Positions 55,911 to 64,000 of a stretch of DNA of 64,000 bases are shown in pieces. The translations under genes were made by a program, and so were the position numbers. Position 1 is the first letter of the stretch. Every line of letters begins with the position of its first letter. The notes beneath the pieces were generated by a model. It saw nothing but the letters and a program-made list of their open reading frames with translations, did no database searches and was not told where the DNA came from. This DNA comes from Cricetomys ansorgei (Eukaryota > Chordata > Mammalia > Rodentia > Nesomyidae): positions 434,001-498,000 of the forward strand of contig JAMJFZ010000705.1 in the NCBI GenBank assembly GCA_026225945.1, in the 5' to 3' direction.

Positions 55911-55971
55911 ACAAAATGGCCAAAAATACAAATATAAGAATAAAGGGTATAAAACTTTTTTTTAAGATGTT

Positions 55972-56165
55972 AGGGACTGGAACCATGGCTCAATGGCTAG
56001 GATAACTTCCTGTTCTTTCAGAGGACCAAAATTCAGTTCCCAGCTGGGCGTACCACAACTACCTATAACTCCAGCTCCTGGAGCATCCAATGCTCCACAG
56101 GCATCTCCATAGGCACCTGCTCTTACACGCACATACCCACATGTACACATTAATGTACACACACA
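55972..56165 (+). repeat. B2 SINE
   Basis: gggactggaaccatggctca, gttctttcagaggaccaaaa, ttcagttcccagctgggcgt. Confidence 0.82.
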
Positions 56166-56194
56166 CATAATTTAAAAAATAATAAAAATAAATC

Positions 56195-56370
56195 TTAAAA
56201 TTTTATTATATTTTATTTATTTTGTGTGGTAGGGGATACATATGTAGATTAGAGGACAACTCATGGAAGTTGGTTTTCTCCTTCTACCATGTGGCTATTA
56301 AGGATCAAACTTAGGTTTTCAGGCTTGACAAGAGGTACGTGCTGAGCCCTAAAACCCATTTTACTCACTG
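56195..56370 (-). repeat. B3 SINE, antisense
   Basis: attagaggacaactcatgga, ttctccttctaccatgtggc, tcaggcttgacaagaggtac. It faces the B2 at 55972 tail to tail. Confidence 0.78.
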
Positions 56371-56399
56371 GCACTAAAACCCTTACAGGAAAGTAGAGA

Positions 56400-56750
56400 C
56401 ATAGGTGCTAAAGAGCTGTGCAACCATGGGGATCTGAGCTTGGAGACTCAAAAACGTACAAAAAATCCAGACATAGTGGTACACACCTATAATCCTAGAA
56501 CTGGGAGGGCAGAAACAAAAGGATCACTAGGGTTTGCAGGCCACCTAATTTTGCCAGTCAGTGAGCTCCAGGTTCAGCTCTGTCTCAAAAAAAAAAAAGG
56601 TGGGATGGTGCAGAAATGGCTCAGTGGTTAAGAGCATATAGTGCTCTTGCAGCAGAGCTGAATACAGCTCCAGGGGATCAGAAGCCTCTGGCCTCCATAG
56701 GCACCTGAACACACATGTACAAACCCACATGTAGACACACATCTGTACAT
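56400..56750 (+). repeat. B3-type then B2 SINE
   Basis: 56400-56600: B3 with B1-like middle (catagtggtacacacctata) and cagctctgtctcaaaaa. 56605-56750: B2 (tgcagaaatggctcagtggt, ttaagagcatatagtgctct). They lie about 70 bp from a Tex11 donor. Confidence 0.75.
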
Positions 56751-56818
56751 AATTTAAAATAAATCTTTAAAACAGACTTATCACTAAAAATTTATCATGA
56801 ATAATTTTTTTTACCAAC

Positions 56819-56940
56819 CTGAATATTCGTTATTTCAGCCAGAGACTCCCTGTTGACATTTGATATGTTCATGAAGAATTGGTCAATTATTTCATGTAGT
56901 CTCCATGAATTACCAGTTATGATCAGGGTTTCAACAATTT
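56819..56940 (-). CDS. Tex11: Tex11 coding exon (first confident)
   Basis: 122 bp. Acceptor CATTGTTATTTCAG, donor GTTGGT. It starts with two bases of a split codon (AA), then 40 codons, leaving in phase 0 into VEEMAV. The peptide begins IVETLIITGNSWRLHEI and contains IIDQFFMNISNVNRESL. The IIDQ.F.NI run matches my memory of the TEX11 N terminus, about ten residues after the start of the protein. The start codon must lie in an upstream exon ending in phase 1, or translation could begin at the internal ATG in this exon; the first is more likely. Confidence 0.9.
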
Positions 56941-56949
56941 CTGAAATAA

Positions 56950-57500
56950 CAATGATTAATAAGTGTGTTATGAATTATCACAATTGATTAAAGTGAGCAA
57001 AGCATTGTGAAACATGTTCCTAGATCTTTCACCAAATAAATATAGCATTAAGAAACCTGAAGTGATCTGAAGAGTAAAAACTGGAAATAAAATTTCTTTT
57101 AGCTAAAGACAGGATACAATTTTCACTGGGGTTAACTTAACTTGGTGATCATTACTTATTCTCAGAAAGTAAAATGTGTTGACTCAACACAAAGTAATGT
57201 TATTGTAGATAAAGTTAAATCTACTATAAAACAGATGTCAACAATGCCTTCCAACATTAAAAAATGTTGAAAATGAGGAGGACGGATTATATCCTGTAAA
57301 ACTGAAATACTTATTATTACTTGCACGCATTTGTCAAACATTAATTTATGCTGGCTCTGAAGTATTAGCTTTGCTTTGTAAGGAAAATAAATGACATGTC
57401 CAATTAGAGACAACATTATCCAGTTATTGAATCTGTATAAATGATGTCACTATTTTCTAAACAAGCTGAGCACCAGATCCTCCATATAGCTGAATCTTAC
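56950..57500. other. No recognisable feature
   Basis: Unique AT-rich sequence between the first confident exon and the candidate exon. No convincing extra exon. Confidence 0.45.
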
Positions 57501-57637
57501 TTGACCATGGAATTCATGAAAACAAAGACATGATGTAGAGTCAAAATTGAAATCTTTCAGATTATCAAAATTGAGGAAATTTTTTCCAAACTCATATAAC
57601 AAAGTTTCCATGAGATACATCTTTTCCTTTAACTTTT
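57501..57637 (-). CDS. Candidate upstream exon of Tex11 (uncertain)
   Basis: Between an AG (TTTTTTTCTTGTATGATGGTCAG) and a strong GTAAGA donor lies an open frame of 45 codons beginning KLKEKMYLMETLLYEFGKN and ending FHEFHG plus Q. The phase does not fit: joining at GTAAGA puts the next exon into a frame with an immediate stop. Using a weaker donor five bases earlier (GTCAAG, exon end 57506) leaves one base and makes GAA with the AA of the next exon, which reads on correctly. It could be the true first coding exon, a non-coding exon or chance. Confidence 0.3.
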
Positions 57638-57719
57638 CTGACCATCATACAAGAAAAAAATGTTATTATTATTCATAAACACACTGCTAAACAGGTATGT
57701 GTCTGTAGGGGTGTGTGCA

Positions 57720-57785
57720 TGTTAGGATTCATGGCCTGGCACGTTAGGCAAGTGCTGTAACACTAAGCTATACTCTCAACTTCAA
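57720..57785 (-). repeat. ID element, antisense
   Basis: acgttaggcaagtgctgtaa, cactaagctatactctcaac. Confidence 0.65.
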
Positions 57786-57902
57786 GAAACAATAAATTAC
57801 TATCTTTTCACCACAATGTTAGAAAGGAGATACAAATAAAGACTTCACAAAGCAAATTATGTTCAAATATTTTTATAGCATATGGAATCTTTAGTATCCA
57901 CT

Positions 57903-58305
57903 TGTTCTGGCTATTTTTATGTCAACTTGACCCAAGCTACAATTATCTGAAAGGAGGGAATCTCAACTGAGAAAATGCCTCCATAAGATCTGGCTGTAAG
58001 GCATTTTCTTAATTAGTGATCAACAGGGGAGCAGCCAGCCCACTGTGGGTGGTGCCATACCTGGGCTGGTGGTCCTGAGTTCTACAAGGCTGAGCAAGTC
58101 ATGAAGAGCAGGCCAGTATGCAGCACTCCTCCATGGCCTCTGTATCAGCTCCTGCCTCCAGTTTCCTGCCCTGTTTGAGTCCTGTCCTGACTTCCTTTAA
58201 TGATGATGAATCCCAATATGGAAATGTAAGCCAAATAAACCCTTTCCTCCACAACTTGCTTTTGGTCATGATGTTTCATCACATAAATATTAACCTTAAG
58301 TAGGA
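57903..58305 (+). repeat. MaLR-type LTR, near full length
   Basis: ttctggctatttttatgtca, aactgagaaaatgcctccat, aagccaaataaaccctttcc (polyadenylation signal), ggtcatgatgtttcatcaca. This is the most complete copy of its family here. Confidence 0.8.
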
Positions 58306-58449
58306 CACCACTGGATAAGCAGAAATTTTGTGGAAAATATACCACACATACCTTTAACACTATGTGATAAGATGTATATGAAAAATAAACTTGTATCTTT
58401 CTTCTTCCCATAAATTATTTAATGTAAAGATTCATATAAAATAACTTGG

Positions 58450-58858
58450 GCAGGGGACATAGCTTAATGGTGTAGCACTTGTCTAGCATGCATAGGGTCT
58501 TAGGTAAAAAAATCTTGATTCTCCAAAGATCAGGTAAGTTTACTTTGATATGCTATTTATGTATTATAGTCCTGGCTTAAAATATTGGTAATAGGATGAG
58601 GGATATTTTTAAATGATGTTTTTAAAAATTCAAATACTATTTTAAAGCAGGTTTTTATTTAAAAAATAATAAGAGCTAGAGATCAAACTTAGGGCCTCAA
58701 GAATATCACACATGTTTACCACTGACTTTAATACCTACCCTTGAAATACTAAAAATAAGTCAAACCCCAAAAAAGTTTTTGGTGTTGAATAATAAATACA
58801 GGGCCCTTTAAGTGCTAGTTAAGAACTCTACCACTAAGCTACATTCGTCAGCCACAAA
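58450..58858. repeat. Three ID elements
   Basis: 58450-58520 plus strand (gggacatagcttaatggtgt). 58672-58745 minus strand (agagatcaaacttagggcct). 58778-58858 minus strand (acagggccctttaagtgcta, actctaccactaagctacat). Confidence 0.6.
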
Positions 58859-58904
58859 CTCATATAAATTTTGGGGGTGCTATTTAAAAAAAACAAAACA
58901 TAAA

Positions 58905-59075
58905 ATGTGGCTTAAGGGACTTTACTATAATCCCAGCACTCAGATTAAGTTTAATTTAAGATTAACTCAGGCAAAGACAGACAGATCATCATAAATTCAA
59001 GGCCAGCCTAGTCTACATAGTGAGTTTCAGGCCAGCCGGGGCTACATAGTGAGACTCTATCTCAAAAACTAAACT
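58905..59075 (+). repeat. B1 SINE with 30-bp internal insertion
   Basis: tactataatcccagcactca, then an AT-rich insert with ttaagttt/taatttaaga words, then caaggccagcctagtctaca and gtgagactctatctcaaaaa. Confidence 0.8.
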
Positions 59076-59079
59076 ACAA

Positions 59080-59914
59080 CAACAACAAGAAAGAACCTAA
59101 GATGTTATGGTAGATAAACTACTATAATTTCTGGCCTCAGCTATATAAGACTGTGAAGTATTAATTTTGGTTCTGAATATTTTAAGTAGTTAATGTTTTA
59201 CATAATTCCTCCTTATCAAAATAATTCTGATCCTTTCAAAACACATTTTCAGTGTCAATCAGTGGAACAATTTGATTGACACAAGCAGAGGCAATGGCAT
59301 ACTAGAGTGCTTTAGGACAAAATGCAGTCAGAAAAGCTGGGTAGGGAGTAAAGACTGCATGCCTGAATAAGGATTACACTAGAAAGGAGGAAAAACACAA
59401 AAGAGCTTCTAAATGCAATCTTCCCAAGATGTGAAGATAGCATGTCATATTAAGGTTGTATCAAACAAAACTCTGCACTGGAAACAAAAAAAAAATGGTT
59501 AAAATATGTTCCTGACTATCAAAGTAAGTATAATTAATGACATTTCAGTCTAATTCAAGGAAGATTTATGCTAGCTAAAACTCTGGCATGATTCCATTGC
59601 AGCAGCCCTGTTAACCAGCATCAATTAATACTGATTAGATAGACAAGATTCTAGGAACAGTGTAATAGAAAATAAACATTCCCCCTGTCTTTGAAGAAGG
59701 AAATTTCTGTTACAACATGCAAAAACCTATCAAAAGGCCTGCCCACACACCCACCCCCACACATACACCCTTGGTGACCTCCATTGGCTCAACCAGTCAG
59801 TCAGAAGGCAAAGCAGCTCAAAGGTCTACAAGGGTCAGCTCAAGATTCTACTTCATGTCATAATGATTACATGCAATTTCTTTAGGGAGAAAAGAACCAA
59901 AAGTGAGATGTGAT
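59080..59914. other. No recognisable feature
   Basis: Unique sequence upstream of, or in the first intron of, Tex11. No CpG-rich or TATA-bearing promoter is evident. Confidence 0.45.
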
Positions 59915-60115
59915 GACTCACACCTGTAATCAAAGTATTTGAGAAGCCAGCCTGGGTTACAGAATGAGACCTCCATCTCAAAAAAAGTCGAGGGAGAAAG
60001 AAAAAAATTAGCATTTACATAGTGCTTCAGACGAAAGGCTTTTACCTGTCACGTTCTCATTTAATTGCCAATATACTCTATACAGAAGACATTAGTATTT
60101 TGTAAGATGGGCTCA
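59915..60115 (+). repeat. B4-type fragment then MIR
   Basis: 59915-59990: tgatgactcacacctgtaat, cctccatctcaaaaaaa. 60015-60115: MIR-like catagtgcttcagacgaaag, ctcatttaattgccaatata. Confidence 0.55.
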
Positions 60116-60879
60116 ACCTCTGGCACGGAAAAGAAAAAAAAAAACAAGTGAAAGCAGTGTAGAGTAGTAGTAGAGCATCTCAGCAGTAGAGCAGTTACCT
60201 GGTAAAGATGAAGAGACTTCAAAAAAATGATGTCACTTCTTAGATAACACAAATACACGGTAACAGGCTGTGGGACAAGTGACAAACCAAGAAAACTATG
60301 GAAAGAAAAAGAACATAGAGAAAAGAGATGTACCAAGACTATTCAGAGTACCACACTAGGCTCTAATTGTATGCTAATCTAAACTATTCTAACTATGGAG
60401 GCTGGTTTGAGTTAAAACAGCCCAAATATCAAAAAAAAAAAAAAGTGGATGGCATGGCAGGCTTGGCCATGGACTAAAACACACTGTAAATCATTGTTTC
60501 TATGCATGGTAGGAGGATAATCATGTTCCACAAAGTCCTAAATGATAAAATGAGTATGACACTAGTGAATCCAAGCAGTAAGTTGTCTCATGAAGAAAGT
60601 GAAACTGCATGTATCATAGTTCCCAGAGACCTATTCAGAGCACTGTGTTATGGTTTTGAGCAGTGTACTGATCCTGGAAGGAAACAAGAGAAATATGCAG
60701 GGCAAGCTAACCTCATGAACAAAACAAGCAGACATGATGTAGCTTCACAGATGGAAGCCTAGATCTCATCTTCCCCGGAGAGATAAAAAGTTACAGTGCC
60801 CCATCTTCTCCGAGCTACCCCAAAAATCAGCATTTGTGTGTTTAATTTAAAGCTCTTAGTCTAGTATGGTTTAGCTTTT
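60116..60879. other. No recognisable feature
   Basis: Mostly unique; an 86-codon open frame at 60502-60762 has no domain I recognise. A diverged ID-like piece lies near 60160. Confidence 0.4.
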
Positions 60880-61270
60880 CAGGAAAGATTAGTAACTGTG
60901 GCCTAGACAGTTAAGAGCCACAGCTGAAAACCTTAGCACTGGCTTAACACTGAGCAAGCAGACCCCAGCTGCCTGCTTCTCCCTGGAGTTGGTAGAGGCT
61001 CTCAGATTAGCTGGGCTGACTAGTGTGGGTCTTCTCCTATACAAAGGCAAGCCCATGAAGATAGGACGGTACTTTCCTTGTCTAATGCACAAGCACCAAC
61101 ATAGTCAAGGAAAATGAAGAATGAGGCAAGAATGTTCCAAAGGAACAAACCTCCAGAAACTAACCCCATTGAAAACTCTATGATTTACCTGACAAAGGAT
61201 TTAAAACAACTCTTGTGAAGATGTTCACTGAAGCCAAGAGAACAATTCATGAACAAAGTAAGAATTCCAA
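60880..61270 (+). mobile_element. Old L1 5' UTR / ORF1 start fragment
   Basis: acctccagaaactaacccca, gatttacctgacaaaggatt, gatgttcactgaagccaaga and gagaacaattcatgaacaaa follow the beginning of ORF1 in mammalian-wide L1. The only 5'-end L1 piece of reasonable length in the window. Confidence 0.6.
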
Positions 61271-61274
61271 CACA

Positions 61275-61465
61275 GGAGCTAATTAGATGGCTCCATGGGT
61301 AAAGACACTTGCTGCCAAGCCTGACAACCAGAGTTCAATCCCAGGACTCACATGGTGAAAGGAAAGAACTGATCCCTACAAGTTGTCCTTTGTCCTCCAT
61401 CTGTCCACCATGGCATGTGTGAGCATGTACACACACATACACACACACATACACACACACACAAA
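61275..61465 (+). repeat. B3 SINE with CA-rich tail
   Basis: gagctaattagatggctcca, cagagttcaatcccaggact, ttgtcctttgtcctcc; tail of CACATA units at 61427-61462. Confidence 0.85.
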
Positions 61466-61529
61466 TGTAAAAAAATAAAACCAGGAGGAGAAGAAAATGA
61501 CATATCATTTCATACCTGTCATGACAGCT

Positions 61530-62098
61530 ATTGTCTAAAAATAGGAAGACAGGCCAAAATTCAGCAGTAAAAGGGATTTTGGGGCAAACCTAGTGACATA
61601 AGTTTGATCCACAGAAACCATATAACTTGATTTGTTTTCCTGTTGTTAAAATATCCTGGCAAAAGCAACTTAAGAAAAAACAGCATATTTAGTTCATAAT
61701 TAAAGATATGGGAGGGAAGTCAAGGCAGCAGGAGCTTGAAGCAGCTGGTTACATTATGTCCACAGTCAGAAGAAGAGAACAATGACTATGTGCTAATTAA
61801 TGCTAATTAGTGCCTATCTCACTTTCTCCATTTTATATAATCCAGGTTTCCCTACCCAGGGAATGGTGCCACCCCTAATTAAGATTTGTCTTCCTACATC
61901 GATTAACAATATGAAGATAATCCCCTACAGGCAAGCCCAGGTGATTCAAGATTCTGTCAAATTGACAATTAACACTAACTAACCATCACCATGTAAAGGT
62001 AGAAGGAAAGAACTGATTCTACATCGTTCTCTGACCTCCACACTCACACTATGGCATGTGTGTACACTCACACACACACACACACACATACACATATG
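61530..62098 (+). repeat. B3 SINE, split by an antisense LTR
   Basis: The left part ends gatccacagaaaccat at about 61620. The right part resumes at 61982 (accatcaccatgtaaag) with agaaggaaagaactgattct and a CA-rich tail to 62098. Confidence 0.65.
61621..61981 (-). repeat. MaLR-type LTR, antisense, nested in B3
   Basis: cctgttgttaaaatatcctg, ggcaaaagcaacttaagaaa, gaatggtgccacccctaatt, ctgtcaaattgacaat. accat occurs on both sides, the 5-bp duplication expected of MaLR elements. Confidence 0.65.
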
Positions 62099-62139
62099 CA
62101 CAACAATAATTAATTTTAAAAACAAAAAACATGTATTGG

Positions 62140-62355
62140 TAAACATGAGGAGAAATCCCTGCATACTATTGGTAAAAATACAAAATGGTATAGCTGCAAT
62201 GGAATACAGCATAGAGGTTTCTAAAAGTATAAAAAGTAACAAGGCACGATGGTGCACTTCTAGAGGAATCAAGATCTTAGAGAAATATTAGCACTCCTAT
62301 GTTCACTGAAGTACCATTTACAATAGCTAAGATACAGAAGCAACGATCCACAGAT
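62140..62355 (+). mobile_element. L1 ORF2 fragment with B1 scrap
   Basis: gtaaacatgaggagaaatcc, aaaatggtatagctgcaatg, agtaccatttacaatagcta; a B1 remnant lies at 62238-62280. Confidence 0.5.
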
Positions 62356-62360
62356 GAAGG

Positions 62361-62675
62361 TGTTGCTCATCAAGGAAGACAGGGAAACATTTTCATAGCT
62401 GCAGACCCTGCCAGACCTCAGCAGAGGGAACCACCTGTCATGGCAAGTACCATCCTGAACAGTGGAACACTGAACGTCTCATCTCAGGAGTTTTTATTGA
62501 CACAGAAGCTCCTCAGGTGTTCTACTGATAGCACGTGCAGATCATGAGCAATCAAACATTCCCCACATAAATCCAACACCTGCAGAAAATACAAATGCCA
62601 AGGCCTAGGAGGCCTTTTCCTAACAGTGCACAAAACAATTATTTTATACATAACTAAAAATAAATTTCCACAACA
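62361..62675 (+). repeat. LTR-like repeat, family copy 4
   Basis: Starts TGTTGCTCATCAAGGAAGAC, ends aaataaatttccacaaca. Interior ccctgccagacctcagcaga, gttctactgatagcacgtgc. 315 bp, set between two L1 pieces. Confidence 0.65.
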
Positions 62676-63635
62676 AAGTAATCTGACAAAGGATTCATAT
62701 CTAAAATATACAAAGAACTCAAAATCTAAATAGCAAGAAACCAAACAACCTAATCAATAATGAGATGGAGAATATTCAAAAGATGAAGTACAAATTGACA
62801 ATGTATATATGAGAAAATGTTCAACTTCATTGGCTATCAAGGAACTTCAAATTAAAACTACATTGAGAGCTAGGAAGATAGGTCAGTGGTAGAGTGCTTG
62901 CAAATGCTAGTAGGCTGTGGAGGAAAAAGGAACCCTTATATACTGCTTGTGAGAAATGTAAACTGGTATAGCCAATATGGAAGTTCCTCAAAAACTTAAA
63001 AATAGATCTACCATAGGACCTAGTTACCACTCCTAAATATTAGTCAACATATCACAGAGATCTACATCAATATTATAGAAGCAACATGGGTGTCCATTAA
63101 CAGAAGAATGAATAAAGAAAATGTAGCATGCATACACAGAATTTTATTCAGCCATAAAAAAAATTAAATTGTGGCCAGGCATAGTGGCACTTACCTTTAA
63201 TGCCAGCACTCAAAAGGCAGAAGCAGGAGGAATCTCTGTAAGTTCAAAGCGAGCCTGGTCTACACAGTGAGTTCTAGGCCAGCCAGGGTTACATAATGAG
63301 ACCATGTCCAAAAAAGGAAAAAAAAAGATAAATAAGAAAAAAAAAGAAAGAAAGAAAGAAAAAGTGAAATCATGTCATTTGCAAGAAAGCTGATACAACT
63401 GGAGATTATCTTATTAAGTCAAGCAAGTCAGTCTTAGAAAGACAAAAATTAATTTTCCTCTTATTTGTGGATCCCTTACTTTACATAGATACATAAAATC
63501 GTATATGTATAGATGACAATAGAAGTTTATATAAACAAAGAACACTAATGGGAGGGGGAGAGGTAAGAAAGGGGACGCTGTGGATCATGAATGGAATATG
63601 CTCATACATAGTTGTATGAAAATGTCCCTATAACA
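62676..63635 (+). mobile_element. L1 ORF2 end and 3' UTR, with nested ID and B1
   Basis: aaggattcatatctaaaata, aagtacaaattgacaatgta, atttgcaagaaagctgatac, then aatgggagggggagaggtaa and ttgtatgaaaatgtcc at the end. An ID (62868-62925) and a B1 (63172-63340) interrupt it. Confidence 0.75.
63172..63355 (+). repeat. B1 SINE with A-rich/GAAA tail
   Basis: ggccaggcatagtggcactt, gagcctggtctacacagtga, ggccagccagggttacataa, then a long A/GAAA tail. Confidence 0.9.
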
Positions 63636-64000
63636 TGCCTAGGAGAGGTTAAGATGACAGCTGTATTTATAACTCTGGAACCATGGGAGTATTACAGATT
63701 TCTGAAAGACTACTGTCCTGATGGAAAAGAACTTGGTGAATTCAGAACTACAACTGTCAGCATAGGTTCAATGGGTTTTAGTGAAGCTAGGAAATACCAC
63801 AGTGATTTGTGGAATTAAAGTAGAATTTGCAGCAGAACCAGCAGGTGCCCCTGATAGAGTTTATGTTGTCCCTAACATAAACCTGCCACTGCTGTGTTCA
63901 TGGAGATTTCTGGTTGAACTTCCTGGAGAAGAGACCCAAATGAAGAGCCAGTTCCTTGCAAGTATCATTGAAAATACACCGATAATTAAGAAAGAGGACT
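63636..64000 (+). pseudogene. Exosc8: Processed Exosc8 pseudogene, 5' part
   Basis: Translation from the ATG at 63654 gives [16 protein letters not shown], then [19 protein letters not shown], a clear match to the start of the exosome ring subunit EXOSC8 (RRP43, an RNase PH-fold protein of the RNA exosome). After a deletion near 63780 the likeness moves to another frame: [19 protein letters not shown], then [12 protein letters not shown] and further to the window end. Codons for several introns' worth of the parent gene run on without introns, so this is a retrocopy. The frameshift and a stop at 63816-63818 disable it. It adjoins an L1 3' end and is cut by the window. Confidence 0.88.

Larger units (their letters stand above)
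15355..56940 (-). other. Tex11: Tex11 gene, N-terminal coding part (7 exons)
   Basis: Seven exons on the minus strand join in phase into one open reading frame of about 218 residues. The translated pieces match what I know of mammalian TEX11, a TPR-repeat protein of the ZIP4/SPO22 family. TEX11 is known to act in meiotic prophase nuclei, where it promotes synapsis and crossover formation with partners such as SHOC1 and SPO16; it is X-linked and its loss causes male infertility. Every intron in the set has GT at its 5' end and AG at its 3' end. The introns measure about 8.3, 1.6, 7.7, 0.08, 13.9 and 9.4 kb. The start codon is not placed with confidence, and the remaining exons (most of the protein) lie beyond position 1. 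The identification rests on recalled family sequence, not on a search. Confidence 0.93.

Noticed and set aside
59996..60062. Apparent splice donor at aaggcttttacctgtcacg with an open frame on the minus strand
   Set aside because: The stretch follows the MIR consensus, and no acceptor or Tex11-like reading accompanies it.
60502..60762. 86-codon plus-strand frame as a possible small gene
   Set aside because: No domain, no splice or promoter context, and the length is within chance expectation for this window.

Overview
The window is mammalian nuclear DNA from a muroid rodent. It is AT-rich and packed with rodent-specific SINEs (B1, B2/B3, B4, ID), rodent L1 (Lx-type) tails, MaLR-type LTRs and two URR1-type hAT elements. 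It also holds mammalian-wide fossils: MIR, a MER5-like element, old L1 and ERVL. The species cannot be fixed from the sequence. The exons are not identical to the house-mouse protein as I remember it, so another murid or a cricetid is likely.

The only host gene I can support is Tex11, on the minus strand. It is an X-linked meiosis gene, a TPR protein related to ZIP4/SPO22. Seven coding exons lie at 56819-56940, 48440-48524, 46782-46861, 39037-39117, 38834-38953, 24819-24899 and 15355-15440 (in transcription order). All have AG/GT borders and phases that join without a break, giving about 218 residues of the N-terminal part. The rest of the gene should lie below position 1. A possible further upstream exon at 57501-57637 is uncertain because its phase does not fit its best donor. 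The window is therefore probably X-chromosomal, and about 98% of it is intron or 5' flank.

Layout. 1-15354: intron with L1 copies, one having a 5' inversion, an ERVL integrase/dUTPase-region fossil (about 11990-12950) and nested MaLR LTRs of opposite orientation (13515-14255). 14517-15222: an old LTR-type repeat interrupted by a URR1 transposon. 15441-24818: a second URR1, SINEs and L1 pieces. 24900-38833: sparse intron, MIR, MER5-like DNA, GATA and CA arrays, and a large antisense MaLR block (about 31555-36240). 38834-48524: four exons among LTRs and SINEs. 50583-52436: a young, internally deleted betaretrovirus-like (ERVK/ERV2) provirus with near-identical LTRs and a perfect 6-bp target duplication; the start of gag is joined to the end of env. 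52437-56818: L1 and a dense SINE cluster. 56941-63635: upstream region or intron 1 with LTR, ID and L1 pieces. 63636-64000: the 5' end of a processed Exosc8 pseudogene that runs off the window.

A four-copy family of about 310-335 bp LTR-like repeats (6625, 43721, 54716, 62361), all in the same orientation, is not one I can name. Most L1 copies and all LTR-like repeats of this family lie on the plus strand, antisense to Tex11, as expected for insertions tolerated in introns. No bacterial-type system, CRISPR array or rRNA/tRNA gene is present.
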